From Georgenia sp. SYP-B2076 (GTDB lineage: Bacteria > Actinomycetota > Actinomycetes > Actinomycetales > Actinomycetaceae): a stretch of DNA of 64,000 nt. Positions within the stretch are counted from its first letter, which is position 1. Every line of letters starts with the position of its first letter. The position numbers and the translations under genes were made by a program. Shown here in pieces: positions 37,979 through 46,740 of this stretch. The stretch is from NCBI RefSeq assembly GCF_003991205.1, contig NZ_RXOZ01000011.1, positions 526,745-590,744 of the forward strand. The letters are read 5' to 3'. Under the pieces are notes generated by a model. It was not told the DNA's origin. It was given only the letters and a program-made list of their open reading frames with translations, and did not search any database.

Positions 37979-40873
37979 TCAGGAAGGCGCGGCCGCGGCT
38001 GTCGTCTCGGCGCCGTCGCCCAGACCTGCCAGGCGGACTGCAGCCGCCGCGGCCGGGTCCTCCGACAGCACCACGAAGAGGCTCTCGCGCGGCCGGTGCG
38101 CCCGCGGGGCCTTGGACCACGTGAGCACGTTGCGATATAGTTTCGCGGCCGTCTCGGCGTCGCCGGCCACCGCGAGGACGCGACCGAGTTCCACGCGCGC
38201 ATGGGCAGCGGCCCAAGACGCACGCGCCGCCTCGGCCGTAGCCAGCGCGCGTCGTGCGAGCTCTTCGGCCTGGGTGACGTCGCCGCCCGCGAGGGCGCTC
38301 GACGCGAGCCCGGACAGCGCGAACGCGGCGTGATCGGCGAGGCCTGTTCGACCTGCGAGGTCGAAGGCGCGACGGTACGCGACCGTTGCGGCGCGGCTGT
38401 CGTGCCGGTGCTCGGCGACCCACGCCTCGAGCAGCACCGCGGGAACGAGGAACGCGTCGAAGCCTGTGGCCTTGGCGTGACGGCGCGCTTCCGCTGCCAT
38501 GGCGGCGACCGTGGCGACTTCACCCGCCGCTGCGGCGACCTGCGCACGGAGGAGGCCGGCCGCTGCGCTCGCCCAGTGGTTCTCGCCGGCGAGCCTCGCA
38601 CACCCCCGTCCCGCGAGCGCGGCACCCCGTTCGACGTCGCCTGCCTCGGCGATCGCGAGGCCGAGCGCCGCCTCGACCAGGCCGAGCTCCGGAGATGCCG
38701 CCTCGCCGCCTTCGACCGCGAGGGCCCGTTCGCCGATCTCGATCGCGGCGTCGAGGTCGAGTTCCTCGGTGGCGAGGTAGCAGCGGAAGGCCTGGAGCTC
38801 GAGCCACTCGCCGACCGGCACGGTCCCTGACGCCGCGGCCAGCGCGAGCTCAAGGAAGCGTCGGCCCTCGGCCACGCGTTGGGCGAGGATGAAGTACCAG
38901 ACGAGCGGCGCCAAGCGCGCAGCGATGCCGCTGTCGCGGGCATTGCGAGCGTAGGTGAGCGCAGCCCACAGGTTGTCGTTCTCGAGCTCGAGCCGGCGGA
39001 CCCAGGCCTGCCAGTCGGCTCCTCGAAGCTTTGTCTGCGCCGCCTCGGCGAGGGTCGCGAAAGACTCGGCGTGCGCCCGCCGGGCGGCGGCGAGACGACC
39101 GTTCTCGGCGAGGCGACCGAGCGCGTACTCCCGCACCGTCTCCAGCAGGTCGTAGCGCGCGCCTTCGGCCGGGAACGACACGGACAGGATCGACTTGTCG
39201 ACGAGCACGCCCAGCAGGTATGTCATGGTCGGCTCATCGAGTCCGTCGCTCGCCGCGGTGGTGACCAGGGACGGCAACGACGCGCCGCCCCGATGTACCG
39301 CGACGTGGTGGAGCAGCGACTTCTCGTCCGCGTGCAGGAGGTCGTAGCTCCACTCCACGAGCGTCCCAAGAGCCACGCGGTTCACATCCAACTTCGACAA
39401 GTCGCCGAGGAGCTCGAGGCGGTGCTCGACGAGGTGAAGGATCTCCACGACCCCGAGGGCGTGGGCGCGCGCGGCGGCAAGCTCGATCGCGAGCGGCAGC
39501 CCGTCGAGCTGGCGGCTGATCTTCGCCACGAGCGGGGCGGCCTCCGCCGTGAACTGGAACCCAGGTCGTGCGGCCTGTGCGCGCTCGACGAAGAGCCGCA
39601 CTGCCGGCGAGTCGACGCCGTCGCCCGGGCCCGTACCGGGCCCTCGGAGCGGCTCGACCGTCACCCGGGCCTCGCCGGGCACGTGCAGCACCTCGCGGCT
39701 CGTCGTGAGCACCCGCACGTCCGGACAGCCGGCGACGACCGCTGAGGCGACGCGCGCCGCCTCTACGACGACGCGACCGCAGCCGTCGAGCCACAGGATC
39801 GCGTCGGCGTCCCGCAGGCGATCAACGACCCGGGCGAGCGGGTCGGTGCCCCGGACGTCCACGGCGTGCGCGACCAGGCGAACGACGTCGTCCGCCCCGC
39901 CGGCACGGCCGAGGTCGACGAACCACACCCCGTCGGCGAACTCGTGCTCCACGGAGCGGGCCGCCTCCAACGCGAGCCTGCTCTTGCCGACGCCCGGCGG
40001 TCCGGTCAGCGTCACGAGACGGTGCTCGCGGACCAGAGCGAGCACCTGGGCGAGCGCCTCCTCGCGATCGACGAACGAGGTCGAGGGAGCGGGGAGGGTG
40101 CCTCGTCGCCTCCGGGCGGCCGGGACGGGCGCGATCGCGGGATCCTGCGCGAGGATAGCGTTCTGGAGCCGCCGCAGCTCGGGCCCCGGCTCTAGCCCCA
40201 GCTCCTCCGAGAACACACGCCGCGCCTCGCGGAAGGCCTCGAGGGCGTCGGGCTGGCGGCCGCTGCGGTACAGCGCGAGCATCAGCTGTCCCCACAGGCG
40301 CTCCCGGAACGGGTTCTCCTCGAGCGCCGCTCGGAGGGCGGGCAGGACGTCCCCGTGCTCGCCGAGCGCGAGCGCCGCCTCGAACTGCTCCTCAAGCGCG
40401 TCGACGCGAAGGGAGTCGAGCCGCCGTGCCTCGGCGCTGAACCAGGCCGTATCGGTGAGGCCGTGCAGTGCCGGGCCGCGCCAGAGTTCCAGCCCGCGCG
40501 CAACCGACTCGGCCGCCGCGCCCGCATCCCCTGCGCGCAGCGCATCACGCGCCTCGCGCAGCAGGTCCTCGAACCGCCGCGCGTCGACCGCCGCGTCCGT
40601 CAGCGCGTAGCCGTCCGGCGTCGCGGCGATCGCCTCCGAGCCGAGCGCCGCCCGAATACGAGCAACGTGGTGCTGGACGGCATTGCGCGGCGCGGCAGGC
40701 AGGTCATCCGCCCACAGGGCGTCGATCAGCGAGTCGACGCCGACGACGCGACCACAGCGGAGCGCGAGGAGCGCGAGGATCCCTCGCCGCTTGCCGCCGC
40801 TCACGTTCGCCGGCCGCCCACCGGTGAAGGCCTCGAACGGGCCGAGAAGTCGGACTTCCACCTGGTGGTTCAT
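37979..40873 (-). CDS. SARP/AfsR-like transcriptional regulator with NTPase and TPR domains
   Basis: A 964-residue regulator. Residues 1-95 are an OmpR-type winged helix (VRLLGPFEAFTGG, then HHVARIRAALG), residues 97-245 a BTAD domain, followed by an NB-ARC-like NTPase with Walker A TGPPGVGKSR near residue 288 and a Walker B-like LWLDGCG, and a helical TPR region to the C-terminus. SARP regulators bind direct heptamer repeats near -35 boxes. The ATG at 40873 is preferred over an upstream in-frame start because the conserved domain begins right after it. Three CGTGGCAG repeats lie in the intergenic region between it and the divergent DUF1269 gene. Confidence 0.9.
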   Translation of the reverse strand: MNHQVEVRLLGPFEAFTGGRPANVSGGKRRGILALLALRCGRVVGVDSLIDALWADDLPAAPRNAVQHHVARIRAALGSEAIAATPDGYALTDAAVDARRFEDLLREARDALRAGDAGAAAESVARGLELWRGPALHGLTDTAWFSAEARRLDSLRVDALEEQFEAALALGEHGDVLPALRAALEENPFRERLWGQLMLALYRSGRQPDALEAFREARRVFSEELGLEPGPELRRLQNAILAQDPAIAPVPAARRRRGTLPAPSTSFVDREEALAQVLALVREHRLVTLTGPPGVGKSRLALEAARSVEHEFADGVWFVDLGRAGGADDVVRLVAHAVDVRGTDPLARVVDRLRDADAILWLDGCGRVVVEAARVASAVVAGCPDVRVLTTSREVLHVPGEARVTVEPLRGPGTGPGDGVDSPAVRLFVERAQAARPGFQFTAEAAPLVAKISRQLDGLPLAIELAAARAHALGVVEILHLVEHRLELLGDLSKLDVNRVALGTLVEWSYDLLHADEKSLLHHVAVHRGGASLPSLVTTAASDGLDEPTMTYLLGVLVDKSILSVSFPAEGARYDLLETVREYALGRLAENGRLAAARRAHAESFATLAEAAQTKLRGADWQAWVRRLELENDNLWAALTYARNARDSGIAARLAPLVWYFILAQRVAEGRRFLELALAAASGTVPVGEWLELQAFRCYLATEELDLDAAIEIGERALAVEGGEAASPELGLVEAALGLAIAEAGDVERGAALAGRGCARLAGENHWASAAAGLLRAQVAAAAGEVATVAAMAAEARRHAKATGFDAFLVPAVLLEAWVAEHRHDSRAATVAYRRAFDLAGRTGLADHAAFALSGLASSALAGGDVTQAEELARRALATAEAARASWAAAHARVELGRVLAVAGDAETAAKLYRNVLTWSKAPRAHRPRESLFVVLSEDPAAAAAVRLAGLGDGAETTAAAAPS

Positions 40874-41021
40874 GCGCGCACGGGGGTCGGCCTGCACGCA
40901 TCAGTTTCCCACGCCAGCAGCGCGCGGGTCTAGGCACGAGCCGCGGCGGCGGCCTGGCCTTCGTCGCGCGCACGTCTTCATCTCTTCATCGCTCGCCGCA
41001 CGGACGCTGGCTCGATCGCGG

Positions 41022-41061
41022 CGTGGCAGCACCGGCGACGAGCGTGGCAGTGACGTGGCAG
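41022..41061 (+). promoter_or_regulatory. CGTGGCAG direct repeats between SARP and DUF1269 genes
   Basis: CGTGGCAG occurs at 41022, 41043 and 41054, giving spacings of 21 and 11 bp. This matches the layout expected for SARP binding sites. The last copy is 55 bp before the DUF1269 ATG. Confidence 0.5.
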
Positions 41062-41116
41062 CGATGGACGAGAACGTTGATGTGTCAGTGCTCCACAAAC
41101 ACGAAAGGAAAAGCAC

Positions 41117-41725
41117 ATGGCTGCAATCGAGAACGTGGTGGTCGTCCGGTTCACCGAGCCGAGCAAGGCCTACCAGGCGCTGAGCGTGCTGAAGGACTGC
41201 GACGCCGAGGGCCGGATCGCGCTGCGATCCGCGGCGATCGTGGATCGTACATCCGAGGGACTCCTGCGCACACCCGAGGAAACCGACAACATCGGTCTCT
41301 TCGGCACCGCGAGCGGCTCGCTGCTCGGGATGCTCATCGGCGTCCTGGGCGGCCCGGTCGGTGTGCTCGTGGGCTGGGGCGCCGGTGCCATGATGGGCGG
41401 GGCGTTCGATATCGATCGTGCCGTGAAGTCGGACGAGGCGCTCACCGAGCTCGGCAGGGCCATCCCGCCGGGATCCACGGCAGTGATCGCGACCGTGGGC
41501 GAACCGGCGGTCGAGGTGATCGACGCGGAGATGACGAAGTTGGAGGGCGAGGTCACGCGCCGTGCCGTCGGCGAGGTCATGGACGAGCTGGAGGCGGCGG
41601 AAGATGCCGCCGAGGCAGCCGCACGTGAAGCCCGGCGAGAGCTGCGCAAGACGCGCAAGGCCGAGCTGAGCGCGAGCGTCGACGCGCGCGTCGGAGCGGT
41701 CAAGGAGAAGCTCCACATCTCATGA
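41117..41725 (+). CDS. DUF1269-family membrane-associated protein
   Basis: A 202-residue protein. The N-terminal part (AAIENVVVVRF) is followed by a Gly-rich double hydrophobic segment near residues 67-100 (GTASGSLLGMLIGVLGG) and a long charged coiled-coil C-terminus. This matches the DUF1269 layout; the function is unknown. AGGAAA precedes the ATG. It is divergent from the SARP regulator. Confidence 0.82.
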   Translation: MAAIENVVVVRFTEPSKAYQALSVLKDCDAEGRIALRSAAIVDRTSEGLLRTPEETDNIGLFGTASGSLLGMLIGVLGGPVGVLVGWGAGAMMGGAFDIDRAVKSDEALTELGRAIPPGSTAVIATVGEPAVEVIDAEMTKLEGEVTRRAVGEVMDELEAAEDAAEAAAREARRELRKTRKAELSASVDARVGAVKEKLHIS

Positions 41726-41779
41726 CGGCGATCCGCCACGTCACGAGGGCAATGCCCTGCGAGTGAGATGACGCTCCTG

Positions 41780-41814
41780 TTGGGCCCGTCGGCCGAAAGA
41801 CCGGCGGGCCTCAA
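41780..41814 (+). terminator. Hairpin terminator after the DUF1269 gene
   Basis: GGCCCGTCGG pairs with CCGGCGGGCC (one mismatch) around an 8-nt loop that contains GAAA, about 55 bp after the stop codon. Confidence 0.6.
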
Positions 41815-41859
41815 CTTCTGCGGTCGTGCAGCGGTTCGGCGTCGTGCTCGAGGTCGTGC

Positions 41860-42170
41860 TCAGGCGGTCAGGGCCCGGAACGGGTTGGTGGTCACCTCCC
41901 GGGCGCCAGCGCCGGGAATGGCGGTCAAGCGGCGGTGGGCGAGGATGTCCAGGCCGAAGTTGCAGTCCCCTGGGCCAGCCCGCCCAGGAGCATGTCGACC
42001 AGACGGGCGCGGTACGGCTCGAGGGCGGCCCGCACGTCCTTGTCCCGCCCAGGTCCGAGAATGGTTGCGGTCCGGCGACGCCACCTGAATCTGTCCCGCA
42101 CCCGGAGCTCGCCATGTCCGACGCTGGCCGGATACCGATAGTGCCTCGTCCGGCTTGCCCGCTGATCAGC
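41860..42170 (-). pseudogene. Degenerate coding remnant, unknown family
   Basis: On the minus strand, HYRYPASVGHGELRVRDRFR and ALEPYRARLVDMLLGG in one frame and NFGLDILAHRRLTAIPG through NPFRALTA in another read as one protein end interrupted by a frameshift. I cannot name the family. The rest of the 41815-42178 interval shows nothing else. Confidence 0.35.
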
Positions 42171-42178
42171 CTGTGGCG

Positions 42179-42652
42179 CTATCGGACACTGACCTGCACC
42201 AGGGCCAGTCGGCGCTGCTGATCGTGTTCGACCCGTCGCCCGCAGACGCGATCGATCGGTATGCCAACCCGCAGGCACGCCCCGGGGGTCGTCCACGACT
42301 CGAACCTGGGCAGACCATGATTGACGAGGTCATCACCGATCAGTCGCGCCCGACCGGTGACCGTCACGTACCACCCGGTGTGGTGTGCGGTGTCCATCGA
42401 TTCAGTACCGAAGGACATCAGTGGCTCCTGCACGGCAGCGGCAAGGCGGTTCTCATAGCCGGTTTCGAAGACCACCTCGCCCGCTTGGACGACGAAGTTC
42501 ACCAGCATGAGCTGCGGCTCGCCAGAGCGGACGTACGAGACCCAGCCCAATCCGCAAGCTGGCAGCAACCGAAGGCAGTCGTCGGGAGACAACATCACAA
42601 CATGGCACTCTGCGTCGGTCATCAACGACTCACCAACTCCCCGCGTCCTCAT
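42179..42652 (-). CDS. Pyridoxamine 5'-phosphate oxidase-family (split beta-barrel flavin) protein
   Basis: A protein of about 157 residues. The pattern LSPDDCLRLLPACGLGWVSY, then MLVNFVVQAGEVVFET and VTVTGRARLI, is that of small flavin-binding split-barrel proteins common in actinobacteria. It probably binds FMN, F420 or haem; activity is unknown. The start is uncertain: ATG 42652 or ATG 42622 are both possible and neither has a clear ribosome-binding site. Confidence 0.78.
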   Translation of the reverse strand: MRTRGVGESLMTDAECHVVMLSPDDCLRLLPACGLGWVSYVRSGEPQLMLVNFVVQAGEVVFETGYENRLAAAVQEPLMSFGTESMDTAHHTGWYVTVTGRARLIGDDLVNHGLPRFESWTTPGACLRVGIPIDRVCGRRVEHDQQRRLALVQVSVR

Positions 42653-42734
42653 TTGAGTCTCGGAAAGGGCGCCCACGACTCGGCCAAGGGCGCCCGAGGC
42701 CCCAGCCGCCGCGCCCATATTGCCTGCACCGGCC

Positions 42735-43022
42735 TCACACTCTCTCGGCGAGAGACTCGGCAACGAGCCCCATGTCGGTGAGTCGGTAGACCCGCCACAC
42801 CCGCAAGTCCCTGCCCTCGCCCCCGGCGTCCTTTTCGTGGAAGCGCACCGCGTCCGGCCAGGGTGCTCCCTCACCGGTGACGGTGTGATGCCCCGTCTTC
42901 CCCTCGAGGATGAACGTCGTCGGGCCCTCGAACTTTTCAATATCGCAAGGCGCGCGTCCCTGTACCTCGATGACTTTGTCCGGCACTCCCGAGACAACCG
43001 TCTCAGGCGGCGAGTGCGCCAT
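42735..43022 (-). CDS. Hypothetical 95-residue protein
   Basis: A small protein starting MAHSPPETVVSG with a GGGGA ribosome-binding site ahead of the ATG at 43022. Codon third positions are strongly GC-rich, as in real genes of this window. It has no membrane segment and no motif I recognise. It lies 82 bp upstream of the flavin-barrel gene on the same strand, so the two could be co-transcribed. Confidence 0.5.
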   Translation of the reverse strand: MAHSPPETVVSGVPDKVIEVQGRAPCDIEKFEGPTTFILEGKTGHHTVTGEGAPWPDAVRFHEKDAGGEGRDLRVWRVYRLTDMGLVAESLAERV

Positions 43023-43536
43023 GGCCGTCCCCTAGAGGTCAGCGGTGCCAATCCGAGCGAGGGCGTCGTCATCACCCTCGCACATACCGTGGAAGATCCC
43101 CGATCGTCTCATCTAGTGCTGTGGAGGCGGCGGTCCTCCTCACTGACGCACAGTTCCAGGATTTGCGCGCCGTCGACGGTGCACCGAGGGCTCCGGCGCC
43201 ACCTACGTGCTCAGCCGGCTGCCGGACAGGCACGCCGGCCATCACCCATCAACCCGCATCCTCAGCACTGCTCGCCCGAACCGGCACCGGCGCGCGCCGT
43301 CGGGCATCAGTCGGTGATGGCGTCGGTCCGCCTGCAATTTCCCGCCGCAGGCGCGACACCGAGCTGTGGCCCATGGGTGGTGGCGGCCACAGCTCGAGCC
43401 GAGGTCTAGGGCTGCTGGTCGTGGGCCCGACGGGTAGGCGCCGCCGGGCGCGGAGCCACTCGCCGTCCGAATGGGCGACATCAGTCGAGAGGTGGACGCG
43501 ACGGGCTGGATCCGATCACGCCCGGTCCCCTCAGTC
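43023..43536. other. Intergenic region without a recognised gene
   Basis: About 510 bp between the divergent 95-residue gene and the heptamer site before the truncated FtsH-like gene. Short frames here change phase often and show no family similarity. I see no RNA gene. Confidence 0.5.
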
Positions 43537-43554
43537 CTCATCGTGCTCTCATCG
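43537..43554 (+). promoter_or_regulatory. Heptamer direct repeat (site 1), CTCATCG-N4-CTCATCG
   Basis: Two perfect CTCATCG copies start 11 bp apart, ending 54 bp before the ATG at 43609. The same arrangement recurs upstream of six other genes in this region. Confidence 0.6.
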
Positions 43555-43608
43555 GCGGGTGCTGACACTGGTCGTCATCAGGGCCGTCCAGCGCGAAGGG
43601 AGACCGCC

Positions 43609-43917
43609 ATGTCCACGCGGGAGGCATCGCCCAGCTGTGATCAGGGAACGTCGCCATCCGGCGGGGATCACCAGCGCGGCTCCGGCGGGTCTTTGGGGCC
43701 GGAGAGGATTTGGTCGACCTGGCCGGTCGCGATCGGGGTGGCGCTGTTCGACCTGCTGTTCTTCGGACCGGGTCTGCCCGGGACGGTCATCACGCTGGGG
43801 GGTTTGGGCGCCGCGGCGGTAGCGGTTCTAGGCATCGTGGTGGTAGCCGTTCATCGTGCGAGCCGACGATGGCGGGCAAGACCGGAGGCCCCACCTCCCC
43901 AGGTCAGTAGCAACTGA
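43609..43917 (+). CDS. Small membrane protein with FtsH-like N-terminus
   Basis: A 102-residue protein with two membrane segments. Residues 30-55 ([20 protein letters not shown]) are almost the same as the start of the FtsH-like protein at 48836, and the upstream DNA, including the heptamer site and ribosome-binding site, is also duplicated. The second membrane segment and Arg-rich tail are unrelated to FtsH. It is therefore a truncated or chimeric copy. It lies 15 bp before the GH15 gene and probably shares its promoter. Confidence 0.65.
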   Translation: MSTREASPSCDQGTSPSGGDHQRGSGGSLGPERIWSTWPVAIGVALFDLLFFGPGLPGTVITLGGLGAAAVAVLGIVVVAVHRASRRWRARPEAPPPQVSSN

Positions 43918-43932
43918 CCCGGAAGCGAGACC

Positions 43933-45751
43933 ATGACGGGGATCGAGGACTACGCCCTGCTGGGTGACCTGCACACCGCGGCCCTGGTCAGCCGGGAGGG
44001 CTCGATCGACTGGATGTGCGTGCCGCGCTTCCACTCCCCCGCCTGTTTCGCGGCGCTGCTCGACACCGCCGAAGCGGGCCGGTGGCTGCTCGCCCCCGCC
44101 AGCGGCGGGAACTGCAGTCGTCGGCGCTACCGCGGGGACACCCTGGTCCTGGAAACGGAGTGGGAAACTCACGAAGGGAGTGTCCGAGTCCTTGACTTCA
44201 TGCCGCCCCGGGGTGAGGCGCCCGCCGTCGTCCGCCTCGTTCAAGGCGTCAGCGGCGCCGTCCCGATATTCGGAGAGCTGCGACTGCGCTTCGACTACGG
44301 GCACGTTATCCCGTGGGTGCGCAACATCGGCGGTGCGATCGAGGCGGTCGGGGGGCCGGACGCGGCATGGCTGCGCACCCCGGCACCGCTGCAAGCCCGG
44401 GACTATCGCACCGTCTCCGAGTTCGTGGTCCGCGCCGGCCAGACCGTCCCCTTCGTGTTCACCTGGGCGCCGGGTCCCGTCCGCACGCCCGAACCAGTCG
44501 ACCCCGAACAGGCGTTGAGCGACACCATGGACTTCTGGGAGCGGTGGTCCGCCCGCTCGTCCGTCACAGGGCGGTGGCGCGACACGATCCAGCGCTCCCT
44601 CATCGTGCTCAAGGCGCTCACCTACGCCCCCACCGGCGGGATCGTCGCCGCGGTGACCACGTCGCTGCCCGAGCTGCCCGGCGGCTCGCGCAACTGGGAC
44701 TACCGATACTGCTGGTTGCGCGACGCGACGTTCACCCTGCAGGCGCTGCTTGCGGCCGGTGACGACGAGGAGGCGAGGGACTGGCGGGAGTGGCTGCTCC
44801 GCGCCGTCGCAGGGGACCCCGGGACGCTGCAGATTATGTACGGCCTCGATGGCACACGCCGCCTGCCGGAGATGACCCTGCCGTGGCTGGCCGGCTACGA
44901 GAACTCAACACCGGTCCGCATCGGGAACGCCCGCCGCCGGTCAGCTCCAGCTCGATGTCTGGGGTGAGGTCCTCGATGGGCTGCACCTGGCCCGGCAGGC
45001 CAACATGACACTCCCCGATGACGCCTGGGACCTGCAGGTGGCGCTGATGGACCACCTCGAAGGCCGTTGGCGCGACCCCGACAACGGCCTGTGGGAGATG
45101 CGCGGCCCCCGGCGCCGCTTCACCCACTCCAAGGTGATGGCCTGGGTTGCCGCCGACCGCATGGTCCGTGCCGTGCAGGACGCCGGCCTCCCCGGCCCGG
45201 CGAGGCGATGGGAACAGCTCCGCGACGACATCCACGCCGACGTCCTGACGCACGGCTACAACCACGAACGACACACGTTCGTGCAGTGCTACGGCGGTAC
45301 CGACCCGGACGCCAGCCTGCTCCTGCTCCCTCGCCTCGGGTTCCTGCCCGGCCCGGATCCCCGCGTCCTCGGCACCATCGCCGCGATCCAACGCGAGCTC
45401 ACCCCGGAGGGACTCGTGCTGCGATACCGCACCGAGACCGCCGACGACGGCCTGCCCACCGGCGAAGGCGTATTCCTCGCGTGCTCCTTCTGGCTCGTCG
45501 ACGCCCTGCACCACGCCGGCCGGGAGAGGGACGCCATCGCGCTGCTCGAACGGCTGCTGTCCTTGCGCAACGACGTCGGACTGCTCAGCGAGGAGTTCGA
45601 CCCCGTGACCGGCCGCCAGCTCGGCAACACCCCGCAGGCCCTCAGTCACGTCCCCCTGGTGGTCAGCGCCCTACAACTCGGCCAGCACCGCCCTCACCAG
45701 AGCGACCAAGCGATGCGCCCGCTGTCGCTTAAGGCAACCGTCGGCAGATGA
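43933..45751 (+). pseudogene. GH15-family glycoside hydrolase (trehalase/glucoamylase-like), frameshifted
   Basis: A full-length GH15 enzyme of about 606 residues if one base is removed. The N-terminal domain starts IEDYALLGDLHTAALVSREG. The catalytic region includes SRNWDYRYCWLRDATFTL and, at the end, LSEEFDPVTGRQLGN with the second catalytic Glu. Near 44930 the sequence has an extra C (GCCCGCCGCC where the second copy reads GCCGCAGCC), shifting the frame at GNA-AGQLQLD, so the gene is split into 43933-44967 and 44937-45751. Everything else is intact, so this could be an assembly error or a recent mutation. The family includes bacterial trehalases and glucoamylases; substrate is not determined. 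Confidence 0.85.
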
Positions 45752-45914
45752 ACAACCTCGGCCGACGGAACCGGGCGCGAAGCCCACGCCTTGGCGCCAG
45801 CCGAGCTATCCACCCGAGGCGCCGCCGCCAAGCGCCGCCTGGCGTCAGGGGCGCCGCGGGCGAACACGTGCCTGCTGAACCACTCTCAGGCAAGGCCGAT
45901 CGAGGAGAAGTGCC

Positions 45915-46232
45915 ATGACGCCGGAGGAAGCCTGGGGCCATGTCATCGCTTTGCTCAGTGAGCGAAGCGACGCAGTCTTGAGTCCCCAAGCCACCACTAC
46001 CCTGCTCAACCTCCTAAACCTCGGCCACACCATCGCGGAAGAGCGCAATGAACCCGAGCAGTTCAACATCGCCGTCCGAGAACTCGCCGAAGTCCTCGCC
46101 GAGTCGACCGCTCTGTCAAACGCCGAGGACGGTAAGGCCAATGACGAACAACCACGAGGCCCAGCCACTGTCGACGTGGACACCGTCGACCTCGTGCTGC
46201 TCGAGCTGTGCCCCCTCTGGCCGCTTTGCTGA
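45915..46232 (+). CDS. Hypothetical 105-residue acidic protein
   Basis: A small soluble protein, MTPEEAWGHVIALLSERS at the start, predicted to be mostly helical and acidic, without membrane segments. A GAGGAG ribosome-binding site lies 8 bp before the ATG. No family recognised. It sits alone between the GH15 and MprF-like genes. Confidence 0.5.
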   Translation: MTPEEAWGHVIALLSERSDAVLSPQATTTLLNLLNLGHTIAEERNEPEQFNIAVRELAEVLAESTALSNAEDGKANDEQPRGPATVDVDTVDLVLLELCPLWPLC

Positions 46233-46740
46233 GCTAACACACGAAGGTGCCGAGCTTGGATCTGAGGCCCTGTCCCCCGTGGGCCGTCAACGGACGAGGG
46301 TGGCCGCGGCAACTGTCAGGCCGCCGGTGCCGAGGTTGCCCATCTAGGGGCGGGCGCGACGCCCTTGGGCCCCGCCCCATGCGCGGGGGATGGCTCGGCC
46401 TGAGATCGGCGGGCGTGACACCTCGTGGCCACGGGGGAAGGATGGACCCGCACGCTGAAAGATCCTTGGGGCCCGCAGGCTCCCAGCCTCTCCCCGAGTC
46501 GCGCCAGCGTGCACTCAGGTGGATGTCGCTGACTGGAGCGATGGGCGTGGGAGTCACCCCAAGAGCCGTTGGAGCCTCGCCGGACCTGCTGGCGCAACTG
46601 TCGCACCATCAAGGCCGTCCCTCCCGGCAGGCGCTGGACCAGGCCCCGCGCGCCCGCGGCCAGCTGGTGGACTTCCGGGCGGAGCCAGCGCGATACCACG
46701 CCCCGCCGAACGCCGCCGCCCGCCTCCTGGGTACGACGGC
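46233..46740. other. Intergenic region with a fragment similar to the esterase 5' end
   Basis: About 500 bp without an intact gene. Near 46575-46615 the sequence encodes PDLLAQLSHHQG, close to PQDLLVHLSHQQG at the N-terminus of the esterase gene at 57839. This points to a lost esterase copy here. Confidence 0.45.

Noticed and set aside
40976-40996. CTTCATCTCTTCATCG near the SARP start as another heptamer site
   Set aside because: The two copies are 8 bp apart, not 11, and lack the CTCAT core, so it does not fit the motif.
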